This document shows, piece by piece, positions 6,204-11,862 of a stretch of 11,965 nucleotides of DNA; the first letter of the stretch is position 1; each line of letters begins with the position of its first letter. The notes beneath the pieces are model-generated. The model was not told where the DNA came from. It searched no databases and saw only the letters and a program-made list of their open reading frames with translations. The position numbers and the translations under genes were made by a program. Source of the DNA: Thiothrix phosphatis (GTDB lineage Bacteria > Pseudomonadota > Gammaproteobacteria > Thiotrichales > Thiotrichaceae); assembly GCF_035668035.1 (NCBI RefSeq), contig NZ_JAYMYJ010000091.1:1-11965 (forward strand). The letters run 5' to 3'.

Positions 6204-6233
6204 TTGCATCCTTCCTCATACTGGCGCTATGCT
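6204..6233 (+). promoter_or_regulatory. Possible sigma70-type promoter
   Basis: TTGCAT (6204-6209) and TATGCT (6228-6233) are separated by 18 bp. The -10 box matches four of six consensus bases and the -35 three of six. It would start RNA near 6240, just before a run of hairpins ending in a terminator. This is the only promoter-like pair I see in the intergenic region before the Rep operon. Confidence 0.35.
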
Positions 6234-6239
6234 AAAAAA

Positions 6240-6330
6240 GCATTCAGCACAAGCTGAAGCAACTGCAAAAAATTCGGGAATCCTATCCCACTTTCGGCGG
6301 CAACACCGCCAACGCGAAGGCGGTTTTTTT
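6240..6330 (+). ncRNA. Candidate structured small RNA or attenuated leader
   Basis: About 90 nt with successive hairpins. TTCAGC-ACAA-GCTGAA (6243-6258) is extended by an outer GC pair across a bulge; GGGA-ATCCTA-TCCC spans 6276-6289. GGCGG (6296-6300) can pair with CCGCC (6306-6310), which can instead pair with GGCGG (6319-6323) to form the terminator. The mutually exclusive choice is the layout of an antiterminator/terminator switch. It has no ORF of note. I recognise no known RNA family. Alternatives are a free-standing antisense RNA controlling replication, or a leader attenuating the operon from 6481. Confidence 0.45.
6305..6330 (+). terminator. Intrinsic (rho-independent) terminator
   Basis: ACCGCC (6305-6310), loop AACGCGAA, GGCGGT (6319-6324) and seven Ts (6324-6330). 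A GC-rich stem followed at once by a T-run is a clear intrinsic terminator on the + strand. It ends either the DUF29-DUF433 unit or the RNA starting near 6240. Confidence 0.85.
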
Positions 6331-6361
6331 ACGCCTGTAGGATACGTACACAGCGGTTTAT

Positions 6362-6440
6362 GCCGGGTATGCGTGGACTACAAGACGGTGTAACCGAAAC
6401 AAGCGCGTCGTTTTCCGAAAGGACGATAGGAATACCCGGC
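6362..6440 (+). other. Nine-bp inverted repeat enclosing nested hairpins before the Rep operon
   Basis: GCCGGGTAT (6362-6370) and ATACCCGGC (6432-6440) are perfect inverted repeats 61 bases apart. Inside, GACG (6384-6387) can pair with CGTC (6406-6409), and a TTTCCGAAA core lies just after. This forms a large cruciform-like or RNA structure between the terminator and the first gene of the operon (start 6481). It may be a leader RNA, or a single-strand origin or packaging-type hairpin. The rest of 6331-6480 shows nothing else. Confidence 0.5.
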
Positions 6441-6480
6441 AATTTTGCCCAATCCTAAAATCTATTTCGGAGTAACAGCG

Positions 6481-6855
6481 ATGACCGCTATCAATGTCAT
6501 GGGCGCACCTGCCCAGAATCCGCTACAGGCGCTTGCCCGCCTATTGCCATCTGGTAAACCTTCCCATATTCCCCTGACAACTGCCCGCAAGCACAAACGC
6601 CACGGTTCCGTGCAACTGGTGGTGAGTGACACCGGCCTGACTGCCTACGTGGACGGTTCCCCGGTGGCGTGGATTGTTCCCGGTTACCACCAAGGCCAAG
6701 CCAACAATGAGCCGAAACGCTGCGATTTCGTGGACGTGGCTTATTTCCGCAAAACTGACAACGGCGTGAACATGGAAACGGCTGATTTCCTCACGCTGGA
6801 AGAAGCTGTTTCCTTCATCAATACCGTGTTCAACGGCCAGGGGGGTGCGGCATGA
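6481..6855 (+). CDS. Hypothetical protein, first gene of the Rep operon
   Basis: A 124-aa protein that I do not recognise. The start at 6481 is favoured by GGAG eight bases upstream; a TTG at 6445 would add 12 residues and overlap the inverted repeat region. The middle part contains beta-like strands (SVQLVVSDTGLTAYVDGSPVAW, split at 44-65) and a basic patch TARKHKRHG (34-42), followed by an acidic-rich end with TLEEAVSFINTVF (105-117). No membrane helix or signal is present. A basic, beta-rich small protein ahead of Rep occupies the place of a replication accessory or ssDNA-binding factor, but nothing in the sequence proves that. Confidence 0.7.
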   Translation: MTAINVMGAPAQNPLQALARLLPSGKPSHIPLTTARKHKRHGSVQLVVSDTGLTAYVDGSPVAWIVPGYHQGQANNEPKRCDFVDVAYFRKTDNGVNMETADFLTLEEAVSFINTVFNGQGGAA

Positions 6856-7079
6856 GCACGGTAAAGGGCGGCATGATAGGCCAGCTTGAATTGCTGGCGA
6901 CACAAGCATCTGAATTGCGCACCCTGCTGGAAGTGATGCAGGAACACATCATGGAAGATTCTTCCCTCACCATCGGCAACCTGACCAGCATAGCCACCAG
7001 GATTTCAATCCTGATGCAGGGCGGGGCGGATGACCTGATAAGAACCTGCCGCCAGCAAAAGGGGGCAGTCCATGAGTAA
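6852..7079 (+). CDS. Small helical hypothetical protein
   Basis: A 75-aa ORF whose ATG overlaps the previous stop (ATGA at 6852-6855). It reads as almost entirely helical: QLELLATQASELRTLLEVM (11-29) and SIATRISILMQGGADDLIRT (46-65) have heptad-like leucine and isoleucine spacing, so coiled-coil self-association or pairing with a neighbour is plausible. No known family, metal or membrane motif. Tight coupling to both neighbours supports expression. Confidence 0.62.
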   Translation: MSTVKGGMIGQLELLATQASELRTLLEVMQEHIMEDSSLTIGNLTSIATRISILMQGGADDLIRTCRQQKGAVHE

Positions 7080-7443
7080 GCCAATCATCACCCCGACTGA
7101 AATCAGCATCGCCATGGTTGATCTGGCTCAGGCCGACTACGCCAAGGTGCTGGACTTCATCCGCCAACGCCAGGGCAACCACTCCACCCTTACCCCGGAG
7201 GAAAAGGCACACCGCCAGCAATCCGCTATTGTGGGTGACCTGAAACAGCTTTATGCGCTGGTGGAGACTGCCCGCCTTGCCGTGCTACACGTCAACGCCG
7301 ATGAAACCGAACCCGCAGCGGAAGTGCTGCTGATGGCGTCCAACCAGCTTTCCGACCTGCTGGAAGTCCAGCAACTCAGAAGCAGGCAACTGAAAGCCAT
7401 CGCCTACCCCGAAGGTGCAGAGGGGGGCGCGAACCATGAGTAA
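7072..7443 (+). CDS. Helical hypothetical protein
   Basis: A 123-aa ORF overlapping the preceding gene by eight bases, with a GGGGG ribosome binding site (in AAAAGGGGGCAGTCC). Mostly helical: residues 10-32 (EISIAMVDLAQADYAKVLDFIRQ, split by a turn), 54-75 (VGDLKQLYALVETARLAVLHV), and 81-110 with AEVLLMASNQLSDLLEVQQL. The C-terminal end is glycine-rich. I find no recognised family. Its first residues MSKPI are repeated in the next gene. Role unknown; co-translation with the Rep operon is clear. Confidence 0.65.
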   Translation: MSKPIITPTEISIAMVDLAQADYAKVLDFIRQRQGNHSTLTPEEKAHRQQSAIVGDLKQLYALVETARLAVLHVNADETEPAAEVLLMASNQLSDLLEVQQLRSRQLKAIAYPEGAEGGANHE

Positions 7444-7696
7444 GCCCATCACCCAAGGGGCGGCAGTCGCCCCCCTGCAAAATGCCGTGCACAGGGCTGC
7501 CCGCATGGCGGCGACCTATGAAAAGGCAATGCTTGCCTGCCTGTGCCTTGCCAGCCAATACCGTGGCCGGGCGCAGGAATGCCAGCGGCTGGCGGCCATG
7601 TTCGACCGTGAAGCGGCGGCCAATGCCAACCTGTTGCAACTTTCCCTTGGCGAGAAATGGCGGCTTGAGGATGCAGGCCGGGAGGCGCAGCCATGA
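7436..7696 (+). CDS. Alanine-rich hypothetical protein
   Basis: An 86-aa protein. The start at 7436 is preferred because it has GGGGGG upstream and overlaps the previous stop by eight bases, as its neighbours do; a GTG at 7415 would add seven residues. The sequence is alanine- and arginine-rich (MAATYEKAMLACLCLASQY, then RGRAQECQRLAAMFDREAAA) and strongly helical. Cysteines occur at ACLCLA and ECQRL, but not as a metal motif. No family recognised. Its ATGAGTAAGCC start is identical to that of the gene at 7072. Confidence 0.62.
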   Translation: MSKPITQGAAVAPLQNAVHRAARMAATYEKAMLACLCLASQYRGRAQECQRLAAMFDREAAANANLLQLSLGEKWRLEDAGREAQP

Positions 7697-7962
7697 GCAA
7701 GGCCATCCAATGCACCGCCAGCTTTTACGGCTGTGAGCCGCCCGAAGATGTGCAGGCGGCGACCATCACCCTGCACCCGGACAATGACGGCAACGGGCTG
7801 TATGTGCGCATCCGTGACGATGGGGACGCTTCCCCGATGGCCGGTCTTGACCTGACCATAGGTCAGGCTGAACGGCTTGTGGAGGCGCTGAAATGGGCGC
7901 TGGTGGACGCGCACGTCAAACGTGTCACCGCCTACGCAAAATCGCGGGGGGCAAAGCCATGA
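7693..7962 (+). CDS. Hypothetical protein immediately upstream of rep
   Basis: An 89-aa ORF, overlapping the previous stop by ATGA and the rep start by ATGA. It looks like an alpha/beta fold: strands around AATITLHP (22-29) and GLYVRIRDD (35-43), then a helix GQAERLVEALKWALVDAHV (57-75) and a basic tail RVTAYAKSRGAKP. The arrangement fits a small DNA-associated or Rep-associated protein. I do not recognise a family. Confidence 0.65.
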   Translation: MSKAIQCTASFYGCEPPEDVQAATITLHPDNDGNGLYVRIRDDGDASPMAGLDLTIGQAERLVEALKWALVDAHVKRVTAYAKSRGAKP

Positions 7963-9188
7963 TGCAGCCAACCACTGAACAACGCCTTGACGCCCAAATC
8001 CGGCACGACTTGCGGCGGGCGCGTGGCTTCAAAAGTCCCCCGTACTGTAATACGGGGGGTTATGGGGATTCCAAAAATTTCAGCCACTTACAGAACACGC
8101 CCCAACCAACCGACATCAACGTGACGGCGGTTGACTGGCTGCGCGTGACCTGCACCGACCTGGACGGGTTCAACGCCACCATGGGTGATTTGACCGGCGA
8201 CGGCGGCATACTGGACAGTGCGGACATGGATGTCCGTTGGGCTGAAAAAGGAATGCATGGCTATGAGAAATCCGCCTCCGTGCTGGTCTGGCGTGACAAC
8301 GACTACCTGACGGTCGGGCATATCGCCTATGCCGAAAGCGGGCGCAACCGTGGCGGGCTGTTTGAGCTGACCGGCACCGGCTGCAAAGCCCTGCAACTGG
8401 AACACCCGGCCTTGTGGCTGGAACTGTTCGACCTGCTGCAATGCCACGGCTGGCGCATCTCCCGCGTGGATGTGGCGCTTGATCTGTCCGGCGAATACGC
8501 CAGCGAACACGGTTACACGGTGCCGAAACTGTTTGAGCAGGCCGTGAATTCTGGCCTGTTCCAGTCCGACCGGCTGCGCAACCCCAACATGAAACAGTCT
8601 TTCAGCATGGCGGGCGACTGGTCGCCCCTTGCGGTCGGCAACCTCACCCCGGCGACCTATGACCCGCTTGAGCACTGCCCTGCTGGGCTTACCGCCTACA
8701 TTGGCAGCCGCAAGGCGGCGGATGACTTTTTCCGCGTGTACGAAAAAGGCAAGGAACTGCTGGGGGCGATGGCGGAACCGGACAACATCGACCGGGGATG
8801 GATACGCATTGAACACGAAATGAGCCGCAAGGCGTCCGGGCGGGAAATCCCCCTGGACGTGATGATACGGCCAGACCATCACTTTGCGGCCAACCGGGCA
8901 GGCGTCCGCGCCATCCTTGACCAGTTGCGCGAACACCAAGCCCTGCAAGCCGCCAAGGAATGGCAACGGGAACAGTTCAAACGGGAAAAATCCCTGCTGC
9001 TTTCCAAAAAGGTGCACTGGGCGCGGCATTCCTACGGGCGGCTGGTGCGCACCCTGACCGAACAGGGCTTCAGCGCAGAGGACATCATTGGATGGTTGTC
9101 GCGCACGGCAGGGCTGAAAGAGTTTGTCTTCGACCTGACGGAACCGCCAGCGGGCGCAAGCGGGGGATGCAGCCATGAATATGAATGA
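7959..9188 (+). CDS. rep: Rep_trans-family rolling-circle replication initiator
   Basis: A 409-aa protein of the Rep_trans (PF02486-type) family, which includes pT181-type RepC and RstA-like filamentous-phage initiators. These nick the double-strand origin and stay covalently bound through tyrosine. Signatures in order: VDWLRVTCTDLDGF (58-71); WRISRVDVALDLSGEY (165-180) with the RxDxxxD acidic residues; TAYIGSRKAADDFFRVYEKGKE (245-266, family core, candidate catalytic Tyr261); and WIRIEHEMSRK (281-291). The start at 7959 overlaps the upstream stop by ATGA; an ORF extension to 7893 would overlap that gene heavily. A GC-rich hairpin sits in its codons 27-34. The C-terminal region (320-409) is a charged helix with no known domain. 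It is coupled to the membrane-protein gene by overlap. Confidence 0.9.
   Translation: MMQPTTEQRLDAQIRHDLRRARGFKSPPYCNTGGYGDSKNFSHLQNTPQPTDINVTAVDWLRVTCTDLDGFNATMGDLTGDGGILDSADMDVRWAEKGMHGYEKSASVLVWRDNDYLTVGHIAYAESGRNRGGLFELTGTGCKALQLEHPALWLELFDLLQCHGWRISRVDVALDLSGEYASEHGYTVPKLFEQAVNSGLFQSDRLRNPNMKQSFSMAGDWSPLAVGNLTPATYDPLEHCPAGLTAYIGSRKAADDFFRVYEKGKELLGAMAEPDNIDRGWIRIEHEMSRKASGREIPLDVMIRPDHHFAANRAGVRAILDQLREHQALQAAKEWQREQFKREKSLLLSKKVHWARHSYGRLVRTLTEQGFSAEDIIGWLSRTAGLKEFVFDLTEPPAGASGGCSHEYE
8037..8058 (+). other. GC-rich hairpin within rep, candidate double-strand origin
   Basis: CCCCCGTA (8037-8044), loop CTGTAA, TACGGGGG (8051-8058) form a perfect 8-bp stem. It is followed by another G-rich stretch (GGTTATGGGG to 8067). 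It encodes residues SPPYCNTG of Rep. In pT181-type plasmids the double-strand origin is a hairpin within the initiator gene, so this position is right for a nick site. That reading is inference. Confidence 0.5.
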
Positions 9189-9495
9189 CCTGCAACCACC
9201 GGCTGACCAGCCACCGGCAGGCGGCGGGCTTATGTCCGCAGCAGCCACCTACCTTTCCCGCATCGACTGGCAACAGGTGTTTGTCTTCGCCGCCAGATCG
9301 ATGGCGGCGGCGGCGGTCGCCTACCTCACCTTCCAGTTCGCCCGCTACTTCCAATACTTCGGCGTGGGCGCGCTGGCCATGTCCGGCCAGTTCGCCATCA
9401 GCCTGTTCTTCCTGGCGGTGATCCTCAACCACACGGACGGCCTGCGCATCCTCACGGCGGCGCTGGGCTTGTTCCTGCTGGTCAACAGTTTCTAA
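9175..9495 (+). CDS. Small three-helix membrane protein
   Basis: A 106-aa protein with no signal peptide motif but three hydrophobic helices: about 34-56 (QVFVFAARSMAAAAVAYLTF), 61-84 (YFGVGALAMSGQFAISLFFL) and 90-106 (LRILTAALGLFLLVNSF). The N-terminal 30 residues are polar and proline-rich. It overlaps the end of rep by 14 bases. A second in-frame ATG at 9181 could be the true start. It sits 12 bp ahead of the large membrane protein, with which it may form a membrane complex. No family recognised. The codon use is GC-rich at third positions, like rep and the membrane domain that follows. Confidence 0.7.
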   Translation: MNMNDLQPPADQPPAGGGLMSAAATYLSRIDWQQVFVFAARSMAAAAVAYLTFQFARYFQYFGVGALAMSGQFAISLFFLAVILNHTDGLRILTAALGLFLLVNSF

Positions 9496-9507
9496 GGGGC
9501 AACAACA

Positions 9508-11589
9508 ATGAAAATTTCTGACCTGCTGAAAAGCAACCAAGACGACGGTGCGTTCCTGTTCAACGACAAGCAGCGCGCCATCAAGAACCACAAGCTGATG
9601 CAACTGGCCAAGGCGGCGACCTTCGGCCTCTACATGGTGGCCGTGTTCATGCTGTACGTGGCCGACGTGTGGGGCATCGGCTCCTTCATCGAGAAGAACA
9701 GCAACGAGTTCGTGGCGCTGGGCGTGTTCTCCGTCATCAGCTTTGTGCTGGCCTACTTCCTCGCCTCCAGCAAGGAAGCCGTGTACGAGGACATCGCCAT
9801 CCACCGATCCGAAGGCTGGCAAGTCACCCTGCCCCAATACGCGGCCATGGGCTTGTTCCTCTCCTCCGGCATCCTGTTTGAGATGTTCAGCACCACCAGC
9901 AACCAGCAGCACATCGCCAACAGCGCGGCGGAATCGTCCAGCCTGATGAAGTCCATCCAGCAAACCGATGTGACCGTGCTGGGCAGCTCCAGCCTGACCG
10001 ACAGCTACGCCAAGGCACAGGTGCGCATGGCCACCTGCCAGAAGAGGCTGGCGCAGGGAAAGGCCAAGGATTGCGTGGAGTCCCAGGCCAACCTGGACGC
10101 GGTGAAGGACAGCATGGCCATGGGCAACCGGCTGGCCATGGACGCCAGCAAACAGGCGGTCGGCAACAAGGTTGAGGGGATGCTGAAAGTCCGCGAATCC
10201 TTCGACAAGCCGATGTTCCAGGCGATGGCGAAATACGCCAACACCGACAACAACACCGGCATGGTGCTGGTGATTGCCGTGCTGATCTTCATCTTTGAAT
10301 GCCAGCACATCATGGCGCTGTTCGCCTACGCCAATGCGCTGCGCCGGATCAAACAAAATGGCGGCGACAATGCACAGCCAGGACGCAATGAATATAGCCC
10401 TGCCTTTAATGCACCCCCTGCCCCATCGGTAAAACCGGCCAATGATTATCCGATCAACCCGGACAATTTCAAGGCGACGGTTGCGGGGCTATTCCAATCC
10501 CCAACGCCCGCAATTCGGTCAATGGGGCGCTGGCAGGATTCCATGCAGGACTTTATGCGCGCAGCCCCTTTCCATGCCGCCAACGCGCAGGCAAAAGCCA
10601 CCACCGCCAGGAACAATGTTTCCGCCATTGCTGCTGACAAGCTGGATTCCATGCAGGACGGCTTGAATAAGGCGCAGGCTGAAAATGTTTTGATGGATGA
10701 GGCCGTTTTAAAAGCTGGTGGTTTTAAACAGCGCACGGATAAAACCTACCGCCAGGAATTGGCCGCAGGCGAAAAGGCTTTTTCCGATTCACCACTGGAC
10801 AAGCCCCGCCCTGCCCCGCATTTAAGCGTGGAGGCGACCGTCAAACAAATCCAGCGTGAGGTAAAGGCCAGCGGCGCAAGCAGCCCTGAGACAATCCGGG
10901 CGGCGGTGTTCGACAGCTTTGCGGCCATGCCCAACCCCGCCCCCTTGGGTGACGCGGTGCTAAACCGCATTGCTGACAAGCTGGCGATCAACTGGACGCA
11001 CACTGCCCCGCCTGCCCTGCCATCCCACCAGAAACCTGGCGGAACCGGCCTACACAACCCTGCCCTTGGCAAAAATGAGGCGGTATACCCCCTTCCACTG
11101 GCCGAAACCCGTACAACCTCCCCCTCTTCTCATACTGACAACGGGGTTGCACGGAACCTTGTCGAAACCTTGTCGACAACCCCGGAAAACCTTGTCGACA
11201 AGGTTCAACAAGGTCAGCCCGTACAACCCTTGAACAAGGCCATACAACCCCAGCAACAAGGCGAACAAAACACGAACAAAGCGCCATCCGACAAGGGTGG
11301 CGATGACATCAACAAGGTTCGTGACCATGCCTTGGTGCTGATCTGGAAGGGCGTCGACAAGGGTGAAATCAACCGGGTGAGCGTCTCCGACAAGGGTGCT
11401 TGCCAAGCCGTGCTGCGCGATAACGGCATTGGCAAAAGCAACACCCCTCGGCGCGACATTCTGGATTTTGTTTTCGACTCACTAAGCAGGGAAGGGGTTA
11501 TCAGCCAAAACCCTGAATACACCGACCAAAAATGCGGAAAAGACAAATGGTTAATTAACCCAAACCGCTCCATTAAATACATCGATTAA
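9508..11589 (+). CDS. Large membrane protein with long cytoplasmic tail and possible C-terminal winged helix
   Basis: A 693-aa protein with AAGGGG upstream of the ATG. Predicted membrane helices: about 36-58, 67-87, 110-127 and 250-275. The loop 128-249 is polar and contains Cys177 and Cys189, possibly a disulfide if it faces the periplasm; both ends would then be cytoplasmic. From residue about 282 to 600 the sequence is low complexity, Ala/Pro/Gln-rich and probably disordered. Residues about 603-690 (RDHALVLIWKGVDKGEINRV, then QAVLRDNGIG, DILDFVFDSLSREGVIS) read like a winged-helix fold seen in DNA-binding or FtsK-gamma-like domains; this is a pattern impression only. I see no Walker A motif and no Zot or secretin features. 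A membrane-tethered protein with a DNA-binding end could anchor, export or partition the element DNA. Codon use changes sharply right after helix 4. Confidence 0.72.
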   Translation: MKISDLLKSNQDDGAFLFNDKQRAIKNHKLMQLAKAATFGLYMVAVFMLYVADVWGIGSFIEKNSNEFVALGVFSVISFVLAYFLASSKEAVYEDIAIHRSEGWQVTLPQYAAMGLFLSSGILFEMFSTTSNQQHIANSAAESSSLMKSIQQTDVTVLGSSSLTDSYAKAQVRMATCQKRLAQGKAKDCVESQANLDAVKDSMAMGNRLAMDASKQAVGNKVEGMLKVRESFDKPMFQAMAKYANTDNNTGMVLVIAVLIFIFECQHIMALFAYANALRRIKQNGGDNAQPGRNEYSPAFNAPPAPSVKPANDYPINPDNFKATVAGLFQSPTPAIRSMGRWQDSMQDFMRAAPFHAANAQAKATTARNNVSAIAADKLDSMQDGLNKAQAENVLMDEAVLKAGGFKQRTDKTYRQELAAGEKAFSDSPLDKPRPAPHLSVEATVKQIQREVKASGASSPETIRAAVFDSFAAMPNPAPLGDAVLNRIADKLAINWTHTAPPALPSHQKPGGTGLHNPALGKNEAVYPLPLAETRTTSPSSHTDNGVARNLVETLSTTPENLVDKVQQGQPVQPLNKAIQPQQQGEQNTNKAPSDKGGDDINKVRDHALVLIWKGVDKGEINRVSVSDKGACQAVLRDNGIGKSNTPRRDILDFVFDSLSREGVISQNPEYTDQKCGKDKWLINPNRSIKYID
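11157..11395 (+). repeat. CCTTGTCG / CGACAAGG site cluster in the tail of the membrane-protein gene
   Basis: The octamer CCTTGTCG occurs at 11157, 11168 and 11190; its reverse complement CGACAAGG at 11196, 11289, 11355 and 11388. The third and fourth overlap to form an 18-bp perfect palindrome, AACCTTGTCGACAAGGTT (11188-11205). A related CCTTGAACAAGG is at 11228-11239. In protein the copies appear as NLVET, TLSTT, NLVDKV, SDKGG, VDKGE and SDKGA. The first three are 11 and 22 bp apart, and the last three are 66 and 33 bp apart. Confidence 0.7.
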
Positions 11590-11597
11590 TTAAAACG

Positions 11598-11624
11598 GGG
11601 CAGGGGATTTAAAACCCTCTGCCC
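11598..11624 (+). other. Leader hairpin upstream of the zinc-ribbon gene
   Basis: GGGCAG (11598-11603) plus GGG (11604-11606) pair with CCC (11615-11617) and CTGCCC (11619-11624), with one bulged T. The loop is ATTTAAAA. It is followed by ATTTAAAATAGGAG rather than a T-run, so it is more likely a leader or processing hairpin between two operon genes than a strong terminator. Confidence 0.45.
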
Positions 11625-11646
11625 ATTTAAAATAGGAGATAAAAAC

Positions 11647-11862
11647 ATGACTGATACCGACATCGACTTTGAATACCCAACCGTCACCTGCCCAGAATGC
11701 GGGGCAGAGCAAGAAGACTTTGACGGCTTTGGTTTCGTTTATTGCGGCCATTGTGGCCACTGCACACACCCGTCAAAAATCCGTGATGACCGTTCCGGCT
11801 GCTGGGCGTGCGAGTTGTGCGGCTTTCACGATCTGGATGATAGGGAGGTAATGACAGCATGA
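11647..11862 (+). CDS. Small eight-cysteine zinc-ribbon protein
   Basis: A 71-aa protein with an AGGAG ribosome binding site. Cysteines at 15, 18, 33, 36, 39, 52, 55 and 58 form CPEC, CGHCGHC and CWACELC groups, with histidines at 35, 38, 41 and 61. Two zinc sites are likely. The first (CPECGAEQ, then YCGHCGH) is a typical treble-clef or zinc-ribbon spacing. Such small proteins often modulate nucleic-acid enzymes, but no specific partner is evident. The stop overlaps the next start by ATGA. Confidence 0.72.
   Translation: MTDTDIDFEYPTVTCPECGAEQEDFDGFGFVYCGHCGHCTHPSKIRDDRSGCWACELCGFHDLDDREVMTA

Noticed and set aside
6445..6480. TTG start extending the first gene of the Rep operon
   Set aside because: No ribosome binding site fits it, and GGAG precedes the ATG at 6481.
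7893..7958. Upstream start for rep
   Set aside because: The extra residues overlap the preceding gene and look like its shadow; the ATGA junction at 7959 is the better start.
8088..10356. Two long minus-strand ORFs (386 and 423 codons) opposite rep and the membrane genes
   Set aside because: They mirror GC3-rich genes on the + strand that carry clear family motifs or membrane helices. Their translations are His/Gly/Val-rich without any domain, and no ribosome binding sites or minus-strand operon are evident.
11549..11593. GGTTAATTAACC palindrome (11549-11560) and second TTAATTAA (11586-11593) as an Xer/dif-type attachment site
   Set aside because: The sequences are short AT palindromes that do not match the two-arm 28-bp dif layout; chance in AT-rich sequence at a gene end is likely.
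11598..11633. Intrinsic terminator after the 693-aa gene
   Set aside because: The stem is followed by ATTTAAAATAGGAG with no T-run, and the next gene begins 23 bases later in the same direction.
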